DNA of 64,000 bases from assembly GCF_040958695.1 (NCBI RefSeq), contig NZ_CP162599.1:778001-842000 (forward strand). Direction: 5' to 3'. The notes under the pieces were generated by a model. The model did no database searches. It had not been told where the DNA came from and saw nothing but the letters and a program-made list of their open reading frames with translations. The translations under genes were made by a program, and so were the position numbers. This document shows, in pieces, positions 8,643-17,069 of the stretch. Source of the stretch: Ornithinibacillus sp. 4-3 (GTDB lineage: Bacteria; Bacillota; Bacilli; Bacillales; Amphibacillaceae). Numbering within the stretch: the stretch's first letter is position 1; every line of letters starts with the position of its first letter.

Positions 8643-9539
8643 TTATTCATTTTGATTATGTCTTTCAATATTATATCGAATTTGTTCTAAAAACTTGCTT
8701 GCTGCGCTGGAGAATACTTGGTGTTTTTTCCAGATAATATTTAAGCCTGCTGTTAATTTAGGGTTCAAAGGTTTAAAGCAAAGTTCAGATTCTCCTGATG
8801 TGTTAATAATTTTATCTAAACATAAAGCATATCCAAGACCTTGTTCCACCATAAGTGCAGCATTATAAAGTAAATTATAGGTGCCAGCAATATTTAAATC
8901 TTTCACATTTTGTCCAAACCATCCAGAAATTTCATTATCAACAGTTGTTTGTCTAGAGATGATTAAAGATTTATCGATTAGATCGGCTGCTTGAATTGAC
9001 TTTTTATGCGCCAATGGACTATCCCTGCGCATTAATACGCCCCAAACATCTTTATCTGGTAACTGCATATAATCATATTTTTGTTTATCAGTTGGTTCAA
9101 TCACGATACCAAAGTCTAATAAACCGCTATCTAATTTATCCGTAATATCATCTGCATTTCCACTGTATAAATGAAATTGAATAGCTGAGTGATCCTTCCT
9201 TAGATCTTTTAAAGTTTCAGCAATAAAATGCATTGCTTCTGTTTCACCGCCACCGATATATATTTCTCCGCTAATAAATTCTTCCGGCTGGTTAAAATTT
9301 GCTTCTGTTTTATCGACTAAATCGACAATTTCTTTTGCCTTTGTTAGCAAAAATACGCCTTCCTCTGTTAAGGTGATTTTTCTGTTGCCTCTGATGAATA
9401 AAGAAGTGTCTAATTCAGCTTCTAAATCACTTAATTGTCTTGATAATGTAGGTTGGGATATATGTAAAGACTTTGCTGCTGCTGAAATATTTTGCTCATT
9501 TGCAACTGCAATAAAGTAACGTAATAAACGGATTTCCAT
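8643..9539 (-). CDS. LysR-family transcriptional regulator
   Basis: The 298-residue protein has the LysR winged helix-turn-helix at the N-terminus (about residues 16-40, NISAAAKSLHISQPTLSRQL) and a two-lobed effector domain from about residue 90, starting SGEIYIGGGET. AGGAGG precedes the start. The upstream gene at 9843 reads away from it, so the 300-bp region between may hold sites for both. The effector and target are not evident. LysR proteins usually act as tetramers with a small-molecule co-inducer. Confidence 0.88.
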   Translation of the reverse strand: MEIRLLRYFIAVANEQNISAAAKSLHISQPTLSRQLSDLEAELDTSLFIRGNRKITLTEEGVFLLTKAKEIVDLVDKTEANFNQPEEFISGEIYIGGGETEAMHFIAETLKDLRKDHSAIQFHLYSGNADDITDKLDSGLLDFGIVIEPTDKQKYDYMQLPDKDVWGVLMRRDSPLAHKKSIQAADLIDKSLIISRQTTVDNEISGWFGQNVKDLNIAGTYNLLYNAALMVEQGLGYALCLDKIINTSGESELCFKPLNPKLTAGLNIIWKKHQVFSSAASKFLEQIRYNIERHNQNE

Positions 9540-9842
9540 GATGAATCCTCCTATGCTTTTTATGTATAATTTATCATCTAATATAGGTATTTGGATTGTA
9601 TCATCTTTATGCTGTCATTGAAAAGGTAAGGAGTAGTGGAAAAATGATATAAAACAAATAGATGGATACCAATGCATTTATTGATGATACATGCTCTGCT
9701 ATACATTTAGAAAAGATGGGAAATTTGCAAAAAAACCTTGGAATTATGCTACTATTTGTATATAGAAGCGGAACTAGAAAGTAGATTATTAGAGTAGCTC
9801 AATAGGAAGTATTTATGAGAAATATATTGAGGTGAAGGGACA
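9540..9842. other. Divergent intergenic region between the LysR and DUF4303 genes
   Basis: No coding sequence is supported. The DNA is AT-rich and presumably contains promoters for both flanking genes, but I did not find a convincing -35/-10 pair or a clear LysR box. Confidence 0.4.
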
Positions 9843-10424
9843 GTGAACGAGATGGAGGAACTTGCAACAGTGATTGCCAATGCAGCAAGAAAAGCTTTTA
9901 AAAATCTTTTTGCGAATGGTGAATCCTTTTACTATTGCACGTTGTTCACAACAGGGGAAGGACACGAACCATACATATCAGCTTGGTCGTGGGAGGCATT
10001 AGAGCGAGAAGCTAATAATCCAACAACTTGGTCAAGAGATAGTCTGCACAAAGGCAAAATTGATAATGTAGTGTTATCTAAAAGGAAAGAATTAATGAAG
10101 TGGTCTTATGTAGATTCTCCATATTACTGTTCAGGTGAAGAACATTTTCAATATGTGAAAAAGCTTTTTGAAGCTCGTCCATCGAGTGCACAACTTGATG
10201 AAGAGAAGTGGTTGATAGAATGGCAATTACGTTTAGAGGCAATGGAGCTAGCCATGAAAATACTCGATAAAGAAGGTTTGTTTTCCCTGAATCAAGCAAG
10301 AGAATTGATTTGTATCTTAGTTGAAGTCATGCCCCCAGATGAAATAAATACGCAAATAGCCAAACGTTTGAACGAAGCATACAATCTAGCATTACAATCA
10401 TGGCTATCAGAAGCTGCAGAATGA
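9843..10424 (+). CDS. DUF4303 protein, immunity-like
   Basis: The 193-residue soluble protein matches the DUF4303 pattern: an N-terminal helix, a strand with FYYCTLFTTGEGHEPYISAWS, then conserved aromatic residues in the middle (KWSYVDSPYYC). It starts with GTG behind a GGTGAAGGG ribosome site. DUF4303 proteins are of unknown biochemical role but recur among immunity genes of bacterial polymorphic-toxin systems. It is followed at 65 bp by a DUF5713 gene and then a YwqG-like gene in the same direction, a group consistent with orphan immunity genes. No toxin gene is adjacent. Confidence 0.7.
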   Translation: MNEMEELATVIANAARKAFKNLFANGESFYYCTLFTTGEGHEPYISAWSWEALEREANNPTTWSRDSLHKGKIDNVVLSKRKELMKWSYVDSPYYCSGEEHFQYVKKLFEARPSSAQLDEEKWLIEWQLRLEAMELAMKILDKEGLFSLNQARELICILVEVMPPDEINTQIAKRLNEAYNLALQSWLSEAAE

Positions 10425-10489
10425 TATTAGCTGGAAGTCACACAGGATTTCGTAAATAATTAATAAAACCATAAAAGGAGCTAGATAAG

Positions 10490-10804
10490 ATGAAAGAGAT
10501 AAACTACTTAGAAATTATGTATAAAGATGATTATTATCCGAATTTTTTAGTGGATAAAATTAAAGTATTATTGGAAGACGGTGTTCAATATTTACAGCAA
10601 GGTACTCATTCTTTAGAGGAAATTCAGGCTAAATTTGATGAAATCACACGCTCTATTAATGATTTAGAAGATGAATTTGATCAACATCATAGTGAAATTG
10701 AGACCGTTGCAAGAGATAGTATTGCAGTAACAGTCATGGAGATATTGCAAGCATACAATATTGAGCTTGATATAGAGGATGCAATAAGAGAACGTGAATG
10801 GTGA
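10490..10804 (+). CDS. DUF5713 protein
   Basis: The 104-residue acidic helical protein has the family start YKDDYYPNFLVDKIK, a middle segment with LEDEFDQHHSEIETVARD and the terminal REREW. I recognise this as DUF5713 from memory of the family. It is cytosolic and without membrane segments. AAAAGGAG stands at proper distance from the ATG. It lies between the DUF4303 and YwqG-like genes with short gaps (65 and 24 bp), so the three are probably one operon. Molecular function is unknown. Confidence 0.65.
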   Translation: MKEINYLEIMYKDDYYPNFLVDKIKVLLEDGVQYLQQGTHSLEEIQAKFDEITRSINDLEDEFDQHHSEIETVARDSIAVTVMEILQAYNIELDIEDAIREREW

Positions 10805-10828
10805 AGATATTGTTAGAAGAGGAGGAAT

Positions 10829-11794
10829 ATGATGCGGGCTGCTTGGAGGAAACAAGCAATTATAAATATTCTAGAAAAATATGATCTTAACTTGAAATTA
10901 GAAATTATGGGAAAGAAAGAGCTAAAAACATTACTAATAGAATATGCTGAGGTGGCGCTGCGTTTAGACCTTGAAGCAGAGGAGAATTATGCACAAGTAG
11001 GTAATAGTCGTATAGCAGGGCGGCCAGATTTACCACCATCAATCAAATGGCCATGTACTGCGGATGGGGAAGCTTATACTTTTTTGGCGCAAATTAATTT
11101 AAGTGAATTGCCATTTCTGCCTTCAGATAGCTGGCCGACAGCAGGGATGCTTTATTTCTTTTTAGGTTTAGATGAACCAGCCTATAATATTGATCATCAG
11201 GTCATGTATTATAATGGCGATTTCGCAGATTTAACTTTAGCTAATTTCCCAGAGGGAGTAGAGGAAGTCAATGCAGATGAGCGTGAATTTATTGCGCATC
11301 GTATTACATGGCAACCTCAGTTATCATTACCTGATTTGGGCGAGGATTCAGATGTGCTACTTCAGGAATATGAGGAGCTTTATACAGAGATATGCGATGT
11401 GAGTGATGCACTGGGAGGAGGCTTACAAACATGGGCGGGAGAAACGCAGCTCGATGCCTATTTATGTCGTAATGGAATGGCTGAGCTATTATTTCAAACG
11501 CATAAAACACCAGAAAGAGTTGATCAGCAAGCGGTAGAAGCATTTACTGATGGGCGTGATCAATATGGTATGCATCTTTTAGAAGAAGTATTGCCACTTT
11601 TACGGAAGTATAAGGAACATGAAGAACAACATCAACAGGCTGCAAAAAATTGGCAAGTGTTGTTCTCTTTATCCTCTGTAGATGAAGTAAATATGTGCTG
11701 GTGGGACGCTGGATATTTAGAGTTTTTAATTAATGTGGAAGACTTAAAAGAAGGTCGTTTTAACAATACTTATCTTAATTTAGCAACAAGTTAA
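10829..11794 (+). CDS. YwqG-family (DUF1963) protein
   Basis: The 321-residue protein has the DUF1963 hallmarks: SRIAGRPDLPPSIKWP near residues 54-69, then FLAQINLSELP and GMLYFFLG, and a late WWDAGYLEFLINVEDL. B. subtilis YwqG lies beside the YwqJ toxin locus, and the family is often found among immunity genes. GAGGAGG precedes the ATG. As the third gene of a tight plus-strand group it supports an immunity or stress-related cassette. The activity of the family is not known. Confidence 0.75.
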   Translation: MMRAAWRKQAIINILEKYDLNLKLEIMGKKELKTLLIEYAEVALRLDLEAEENYAQVGNSRIAGRPDLPPSIKWPCTADGEAYTFLAQINLSELPFLPSDSWPTAGMLYFFLGLDEPAYNIDHQVMYYNGDFADLTLANFPEGVEEVNADEREFIAHRITWQPQLSLPDLGEDSDVLLQEYEELYTEICDVSDALGGGLQTWAGETQLDAYLCRNGMAELLFQTHKTPERVDQQAVEAFTDGRDQYGMHLLEEVLPLLRKYKEHEEQHQQAAKNWQVLFSLSSVDEVNMCWWDAGYLEFLINVEDLKEGRFNNTYLNLATS

Positions 11795-11914
11795 GAAGTG
11801 GAAATCGCTCTTTCTAGTAAAAAAATCTTTCTTATTCCCACTTTGAAATTAATCTTTCTTTTTAGGTAAATTGAAATATATTACAATCATTTCAGGGAGG
11901 AAGGGGTGTGCATA

Positions 11915-12511
11915 ATGAGTAACGGATGGGAAGGCAGACGAGAAACACGTCAGTATGGCAATGGATGGATTAGTTTTGATCTGCCTGTATTGACTAATAT
12001 CACGATCACTCAAGCATTGACCGCCATCCGTGATTCGTCCATTCAGGATCAGTGTCTAGACTTTGGCAAAGTGCATCTGGGTCCCTCTGGAAATCCACCA
12101 AGATATTTAACAGCACTTGACCATAAGACCCAAATTCCTCTTTCACCACAGCTGCAAGAGTTCTATTCATTTGCAAGATGGTGGCGTAACAGCATATTGT
12201 TAATGGAAGTGATCGATCCTGATGCCTATTTCGAGCATCTTACAAACCCTAACTTGCATTTGGGCGAGGTGCTTGCTAACGAATTCTCTCATCCATATGT
12301 ACTCGTCGATGAGGACGAATGTGCAATAGATCCGGCTCGATGCGTACTGTTCAGTCTGGATACGCTCGATAGATATCCCTATAATCGGGTTTACCTTGTG
12401 TTTGGTGATAAAGAAGAACCTGAAGTTTGGGGATTCCGTGAAGAGCATTTCCATTCGCCAAATTTGCTGGCATATCTTGTGAATGGAGTACCACATGATG
12501 GGATTCTCTAA
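11915..12511 (+). CDS. Hypothetical protein, weakly SMI1/KNR4-like
   Basis: The 199-residue soluble acidic protein has LSPQLQEFYSFARWWRNS near the middle and a C-terminal block with RVYLVFGDKEEPEVWGF. This resembles the layout of SMI1/KNR4 (SUKH) domain immunity proteins, but the match is weak and made by eye. ATG at 11915 fits the GGAGGAAGGGG site; a GTG at 11906 is also possible. Its base composition is visibly richer in G and C than the neighbouring genes, which may point to transfer. The position after the YwqG-like gene favours an immunity-like role. Confidence 0.5.
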   Translation: MSNGWEGRRETRQYGNGWISFDLPVLTNITITQALTAIRDSSIQDQCLDFGKVHLGPSGNPPRYLTALDHKTQIPLSPQLQEFYSFARWWRNSILLMEVIDPDAYFEHLTNPNLHLGEVLANEFSHPYVLVDEDECAIDPARCVLFSLDTLDRYPYNRVYLVFGDKEEPEVWGFREEHFHSPNLLAYLVNGVPHDGIL

Positions 12512-12559
12512 ACTTCGTTGCGTCTAGCTTGTTCACGATAAGTTAAGCGTGTCTGTCGT

Positions 12560-12880
12560 TTATAGGTTTTCATACGCTTTAGTGATTGCAAGCCATTCAA
12601 ACAGAATGAAGAGAATAGTCAGCGTAATCCAGGCTACTTGTGAGATTTGCTTTTCCATTTCTTGCTTCTTTTTAATCCCATAAATGCCCAAGATAATGGT
12701 GATTGCTGAGGGGAGGTATAGTATCCACAATCCGTAATTATTAGTACCAGTACCTCTTCGATTTATAAAGGTTACGACTGTTCCTTCTGGTACATTCCAT
12801 ACGACCCAGCTTGCAATTCCAAGCAATATCACCCCAACACTAAGCGTTACCACACTTATCCACTGCCCACGACTACTCAT
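12560..12880 (-). CDS. Small three-helix membrane protein
   Basis: The 106-residue protein has three hydrophobic segments (about residues 8-28, 50-68 and 82-102), with a short polar loop containing NRRGTGTNNYG between the first two. GAGGTGAAGG precedes the ATG. It is convergent with the preceding hypothetical gene and has no partner on its strand nearby. I do not recognise the family. Confidence 0.6.
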   Translation of the reverse strand: MSSRGQWISVVTLSVGVILLGIASWVVWNVPEGTVVTFINRRGTGTNNYGLWILYLPSAITIILGIYGIKKKQEMEKQISQVAWITLTILFILFEWLAITKAYENL

Positions 12881-13078
12881 ACCTTCACCTCATTCGCTTA
12901 TCCCTTTTATAATCAGTTTATTATATTTATCTTGTAGGCTCAAAGAAAGTCTGTAATTCTTGTAAGGTGGTAACTCTTATTAAACAATAAAGAAATTGAT
13001 AAATATAAACTTATTTTCTCAACGGAGTGCTCTATTTACTAGGACTTTTAAGTAGAAACAGCCTTTTAATCAAAACAC

Positions 13079-13112
13079 AAAAAAGAGATAATGCTTTTGG
13101 CAATATCTCTTT
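13079..13112. terminator. Terminator downstream of the PadR operon
   Basis: AAAAAGAGATAATGC pairs with GGCAATATCTCTTT around a short loop, leaving A-rich and T-rich flanks on either side. It lies seven bases beyond the stop of the four-repeat membrane protein and can act on that strand. Confidence 0.65.
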
Positions 13113-13118
13113 ATCTTC

Positions 13119-13760
13119 CTAGTTATAAACTTTTTTCTTCTTTTCAGCTCCGTAAAAATACATACTTAATGGCCACCATAAAACCGCAAATATTGGATAA
13201 ACTTCCCAGATGACATTTGGTGTGGAAACAACACTTACAACAATAAAAAAGATGCTAGTCAGTAAGGTTCCAAAAAGAGATAAACCAAAATATTTCTTGG
13301 CTCTGATAAAATATAAAAGAATTGGCCACCAAAGAACAACATAAGCTGGATAGATTGCCCATGGATATCCAGGTGAAAGATAATAATTTAGCACCGAATA
13401 ATATAAAATTGTACTAGCACTTCCAATGAATGCAACGGATAGCTTTTTGCTATTTTTTCCTAGAAATGCAAGGATGACCCATAAAATAATTGGGAAAATA
13501 GCATATAGAAACCATGGATGATCTGACTCATTTGTATAGTTAGCGGCAACTAAGAAAAAGATTGTTACTATCCCAACGAAAAGAGCGAAAAACTTATATT
13601 GATTTTTACTTAAAAAATATAGGCTCATTGGCCATAGAATAATTACATAAGAAGGGTATAGAAACCAGAGATGCCCTGGGCTAGTTAGATAATTAACTAT
13701 GATTAAAAATAAAATACTCATCGCACTTCCAATTGTGGCAAAGGTAATCTTATGTTCCAT
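13119..13760 (-). CDS. Membrane protein built of four internal two-helix repeats
   Basis: The 213-residue protein consists almost entirely of four copies of a unit of about 50 residues. Each is a helix, a short NYLTSPGHLW-type loop, the aromatic motif W-x-x-YP, and a second helix rich in W and P such as VVLWWPILLYF. Eight membrane segments result. The unit resembles two-helix (2TM-type) domains seen in PadR operons. ATG at 13760 is favoured because GAGGAG lies nine bases upstream. It follows the permease-prefix gene by a few bases and is surely in its operon. Function is unknown; oligomeric membrane sensing or envelope stress are guesses. Confidence 0.75.
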   Translation of the reverse strand: MEHKITFATIGSAMSILFLIIVNYLTSPGHLWFLYPSYVIILWPMSLYFLSKNQYKFFALFVGIVTIFFLVAANYTNESDHPWFLYAIFPIILWVILAFLGKNSKKLSVAFIGSASTILYYSVLNYYLSPGYPWAIYPAYVVLWWPILLYFIRAKKYFGLSLFGTLLTSIFFIVVSVVSTPNVIWEVYPIFAVLWWPLSMYFYGAEKKKKVYN

Positions 13761-13773
13761 ATTCACCAGCTCC

Positions 13774-14184
13774 TCATTTTATTTTCAGCCATCTGTAAAA
13801 CATAGAAAGGGGCCACCATAAAATCGCAAACACTGGATAAACAAACCAAATGTTGTCAGGTGAATAATAGAAATTAATAAAAATGAACAATGCGATAATT
13901 AAAATAGCTCCCCATATGGAAAAATTCAAGTCAATTTTTGCTCTCTTTTTTCTATCAGGTCTCTTGCTTGGTTTGCTGATACCAAGCTCCATTTTTAATT
14001 CTTCAATATTTCCAAATTCTACAATCGCCTTATTGATGGCATCTTCTTCTTCCTTCCCTTGTGCCATAAGATCATAGACTTTTTCTTCGAGATTTTGAAA
14101 GATTTCTTGTTTAATTCTTTCTTTTTCCTCACTATTAGGAATATCTTTAAATAATTCATCTACATGGTTTTTAATCTTTCTCAC
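13774..14184 (-). CDS. Permease-prefix/DUF1700-like protein with one two-helix repeat
   Basis: Residues 1-75 form a helical cytosolic domain (LFKDIPNSEEKERIKQEI, then INKAIVEFGNIEELKMELG) of the kind that partners PadR regulators. Residues 92-136 form one two-helix unit ending WFVYPVFAILWWPLSMFY, the same unit that occurs four times in the next gene. It starts with GTG inside the end of the padR gene (4-bp overlap, GTGA) behind GGAGGG, so translation is coupled. Such proteins are thought to work with PadR in envelope-stress circuits. Confidence 0.75.
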   Translation of the reverse strand: MRKIKNHVDELFKDIPNSEEKERIKQEIFQNLEEKVYDLMAQGKEEEDAINKAIVEFGNIEELKMELGISKPSKRPDRKKRAKIDLNFSIWGAILIIALFIFINFYYSPDNIWFVYPVFAILWWPLSMFYRWLKIK

Positions 14185-14510
14185 TCTAATCCCTCCATAA
14201 ATAAATCAATGATTTCTTTTAATTCTTTCCACTCTTTAACGGTTTCTTTGAAATAGGCTTTTCCTAAAGTGGTAATTCTGTAATATTTTCTCTTTCCCCC
14301 ATGAGACACATCGCCATAATAAGACTCAATTAATTCCTTTTTTTCAAGGCGCTGAAAAACAGCATATAATGTAGCCTCTTTAATTTGGAAACGATTTTCT
14401 GTCCTCAAGCTAATTTGTTTTGAGATTTCATAACCATATTGATCATTTTCATAAATTAATCGCAAAATAATGGATTCCAGATGACCACGAATAATATCAC
14501 TTCTAATCAT
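14181..14510 (-). CDS. PadR-family transcriptional repressor
   Basis: The 109-residue protein is a typical short PadR: RGHLESIILRLIYENDQYGYEI at the start, then KEATLYAVFQRLEKKELIESYY and the wing with GGKRKYYRIT. It binds DNA as a dimer and releases it on ligand binding or through a partner. AGGAAGGG precedes its ATG. It is the first gene of a three-gene operon with membrane proteins, and its own promoter carries an inverted repeat, so autorepression is likely. Confidence 0.88.
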   Translation of the reverse strand: MIRSDIIRGHLESIILRLIYENDQYGYEISKQISLRTENRFQIKEATLYAVFQRLEKKELIESYYGDVSHGGKRKYYRITTLGKAYFKETVKEWKELKEIIDLFMEGLE

Positions 14511-14548
14511 AACGTCCCTTCCTCGCTTAGGATGATAGTTCTATCTGA

Positions 14549-14583
14549 TAGAGTAATGTTAAAATCATTTACTCTATGTGTCA
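14549..14583 (-). promoter_or_regulatory. padR promoter with PadR-type inverted repeat
   Basis: On the reverse strand TTGACA (plus 14578-14583) and TAACAT (plus 14555-14560) are 17 bases apart. An inverted repeat AGAGTAATG / CATTTACTCT (14549-14574) covers the spacer and the -10, as expected for an autorepressing PadR. A further AGAGTAAT lies near 14683-14690. Confidence 0.65.
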
Positions 14584-14828
14584 AAGTAATTTTAGGATGA
14601 CTAATAAAATGGCTGTAACTATTGGTAATAAAGGGATATTTATAAAAAAATGATTCTAATATAAGAAATATTTTTATGAGGTAGAGTAATATTAAAGAGT
14701 TTGTATACATAATCTCGAGAGAGAAATTGAAATAATTAACGGAGATTTTAATGGGTATCTATTAAATTTTTATTAGGAATAATGATATAATTATTTAACA
14801 AAAAATTCTGATATAAAGGGAGAAATAT
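14584..14828. other. Upstream region of the ankyrin-protein gene
   Basis: AT-rich DNA between the divergent padR and ankyrin-repeat genes. Apart from a second AGAGTAAT half-site, nothing coding or clearly structured is visible. Confidence 0.4.
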
Positions 14829-15536
14829 ATGAACTGGACAACGATTAGTAAATCCAAAAATATCTCTCAGGTCCAAGAAGCTTTAACAAAATTGGATATT
14901 CATGAACGTGATGCGCGAGGAAGGACACCTTTATTGATTTTTATCACAAACCGAGCACCAGTTGAATCAATTAAATTATTATTAGATCATGGAGCAGAAC
15001 TGGAAGTAGCAGATAGATTAGGAGAGACTCCATTAAAAAAAGCAGTCAAGTTTCAACATAGGGAGACGATCGAACTTCTGCTTGATTACGGAGCTAAATT
15101 AGATGCACCTGGCGGAATCTTGGAATCTGCATGGAATATTGCCCGTTTTCGAGATTTTTCATTAGCCGATTTATTGATTGAAACAAGAGGAGCTGTGCGC
15201 TTAACTTTAACAAATGAGGAAAATCAATTAGTAGATGATATACTACATCAAGAATCTGAAAAAATATGTCATGAAATTAAGCAATTATCCTCAACGGAAC
15301 TCTTACATGCCGTTGTGCAGCGATATAATTGGGATAATGGGATAGAAGCGATGTTAACTGTTTTTGAACATCCGGCGTGTGCCGAAATTACGGTGCTTGA
15401 TATGTATGATTTGTTGGAAGGAGATTCCTGGCTAGAAATGGAAGGAGATCTTTATACAGAGGCACAAGCTTGTAAGAAGTTTGCCGAAAAGTTGAAGCCA
15501 GCTATTGATACCTATTATGAACGCTTTAAGGTATAA
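14829..15536 (+). CDS. Ankyrin-repeat protein
   Basis: The 235-residue cytosolic protein has at least two clear ankyrin repeats at about residues 30-95 (RDARGRTPLLIFITNRAP with IKLLLDHGAELEVADRLGET, then VKFQHRETIELLLDYGAKLD) and a weaker third. Its C-terminal half is helical, acidic and not recognised. AAAGGGAG precedes the ATG. Ankyrin repeats bind protein partners. Bacterial genes of this type are often immunity or stress proteins, and the nearby DUF4303/YwqG-like genes make an immunity role conceivable. There is no direct evidence for a partner. Confidence 0.8.
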   Translation: MNWTTISKSKNISQVQEALTKLDIHERDARGRTPLLIFITNRAPVESIKLLLDHGAELEVADRLGETPLKKAVKFQHRETIELLLDYGAKLDAPGGILESAWNIARFRDFSLADLLIETRGAVRLTLTNEENQLVDDILHQESEKICHEIKQLSSTELLHAVVQRYNWDNGIEAMLTVFEHPACAEITVLDMYDLLEGDSWLEMEGDLYTEAQACKKFAEKLKPAIDTYYERFKV

Positions 15537-15638
15537 TGCTCTTTTTCATTTGGATCAGGTTTAGTATCGAAAATTTCTAATAAATGAAGTTTCATTTTAT
15601 AAAGGGGATCATTTTGAAGTATAGAGAGGAGCAATATT

Positions 15639-16163
15639 TTGGAATTTAATACAGAAAGATTAGTCATTAGACCATTTCAGTATGATGACTTACAGGATGT
15701 GTTTAATATTTATAATAACGATGACATTTGTAAATATCTCTTACATGATAAGTGGACACAGGAAAATATGTGTGAAGAATTTAGTCCAAAGCTAGAAAAT
15801 AATCTGCTGACAGAAGGGACACCTTTAAGTTTAGCAGTAGTAAGTGATGCTAAAGTAATTGGTGATTTATCTGTATGGTATACAGGAATGAAGGATACTG
15901 TTGAAATTGGTTATAGTTTTTCTAAAGAGGCTTCTGGAAAAGGCTATGCAACAGAAGCGGTGAGTGCTTTAGTGAAGAAGTTGTTTATCGATTTTAATGT
16001 ACACAGGATACAAGCTAATCTTGACGCAAGAAATAAGGCATCGCAGAAATTATGTGAACGTGTAGGAATGAGGAAAGAAGCTCATTTTATTCAGGATTTC
16101 TGGAATAAAGGTGAATGGACAGATAGTATTGTGTTTGGAATGCTGGCTTCTGATTTAAATTAA
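15639..16163 (+). CDS. GNAT-family N-acetyltransferase, RimJ/RimL type
   Basis: The 174-residue protein begins TERLVIRPFQYDDLQ and has the acetyl-CoA loop region EIGYSFSKEASGKGYATEA followed by NVHRIQANLDARNKASQKLCERVGM. This is the full order of RimJ/RimL-like GNAT enzymes that acetylate N-terminal amines or small amines. The start is TTG, eight bases after GAGAGGA; no ATG is suitably placed. It stands alone and ends before a strong bidirectional terminator. The substrate is unknown. Confidence 0.85.
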   Translation: MEFNTERLVIRPFQYDDLQDVFNIYNNDDICKYLLHDKWTQENMCEEFSPKLENNLLTEGTPLSLAVVSDAKVIGDLSVWYTGMKDTVEIGYSFSKEASGKGYATEAVSALVKKLFIDFNVHRIQANLDARNKASQKLCERVGMRKEAHFIQDFWNKGEWTDSIVFGMLASDLN

Positions 16164-16185
16164 GGGAATTAAGGAATAAATAATT

Positions 16186-16228
16186 ATATCAGGCTGTCAA
16201 GAAATCCCGACAGCCTGATATTTCTTTT
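16186..16228. terminator. Strong bidirectional terminator
   Basis: ATATCAGGCTGTC and GACAGCCTGATAT form a perfect 13-bp stem around a ten-base loop, followed by TTTCTTTT. It separates the GNAT gene from the convergent ABC transporter operon. Confidence 0.9.
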
Positions 16229-16304
16229 AAAGTAGCGTTTTTTATCATATAAGTTTGGGGAAGATTAAAAATGCCACTTCATACCCTTCGAATTCCACTA
16301 CCAC

Positions 16305-17069
16305 TTATCGTAAATCCTCTTTCATTTTATATTTGATAGCTATCACAGAAAATACAGCTAAGAAAATGACTGCCACACCAGCAACATGAATAACATCATT
16401 TGTATGATGTAAGTCTTTTGTGCTCGTAATTGTGTTCACTAATAAGTAGGAAGATAGATTTGTGTTGCTAATAAGAGACTCTAATGCACTTATGACCATT
16501 CCCAAGGCATTCAATGAGAGGACGATTCCAATTACAATAATGGCGATTACATTTTTAATAATCATGGCTACACACATTACTACAATGGAAAATGCCCAAT
16601 GGAGTAAAAACTGTCCGATTAGTAGCTTTATGAAGTACCCTAAATCTCCGATAGTAGCATGACCAAAGAACAATGATCTTCCAATTAAATCAGCCATAAG
16701 CATCGCAAGGAATATAAGCATGGTGAATATTCCTAGGATCAGGATTTTTGAAAGGACAGAATTCCTTCGCGCGTTTTTCATGGATATATAATTTTTATAA
16801 AAGCCAGAGTTGTATTCAGTGATATAAAAGTAGACGCTGAATACAGCAATATACATTAATACCCATGATGGAGTTTGACCTAGCATCATTTGGATAAATT
16901 GACTTTCATTCATACTGCTGATTAGCATTTCTCCTTGGACAGCAGGCTGGGCATATTGTTTCAGCATAAATATGCCAAAGATTTGAAAAGCAATAAAGAC
17001 AAGTAATAATACATACATTATTTTATTTGAAAAGAAACGGTTTAGATCCATTTTGAGTAGATTAATCAT
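16305..17069 (-). CDS. ABC-2 type permease, bacitracin/lantibiotic-export type
   Basis: The 254-residue protein has six hydrophobic helices, begins MINLLKMDLNRFFSNK, and has the layout of BcrB/LanE-type permeases that expel or exclude membrane-active peptides. ATG at 17069 lies within the end of the ATPase gene, so the two are translationally coupled; a GTG at 17078 is an alternative. It is the last gene of an operon of histidine kinase, response regulator, ATPase and permease. The likely role is self-defence against a cell-wall-directed peptide, inferred from the operon and not from a specific motif. Confidence 0.85.
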   Translation of the reverse strand: MINLLKMDLNRFFSNKIMYVLLLVFIAFQIFGIFMLKQYAQPAVQGEMLISSMNESQFIQMMLGQTPSWVLMYIAVFSVYFYITEYNSGFYKNYISMKNARRNSVLSKILILGIFTMLIFLAMLMADLIGRSLFFGHATIGDLGYFIKLLIGQFLLHWAFSIVVMCVAMIIKNVIAIIVIGIVLSLNALGMVISALESLISNTNLSSYLLVNTITSTKDLHHTNDVIHVAGVAVIFLAVFSVIAIKYKMKEDLR

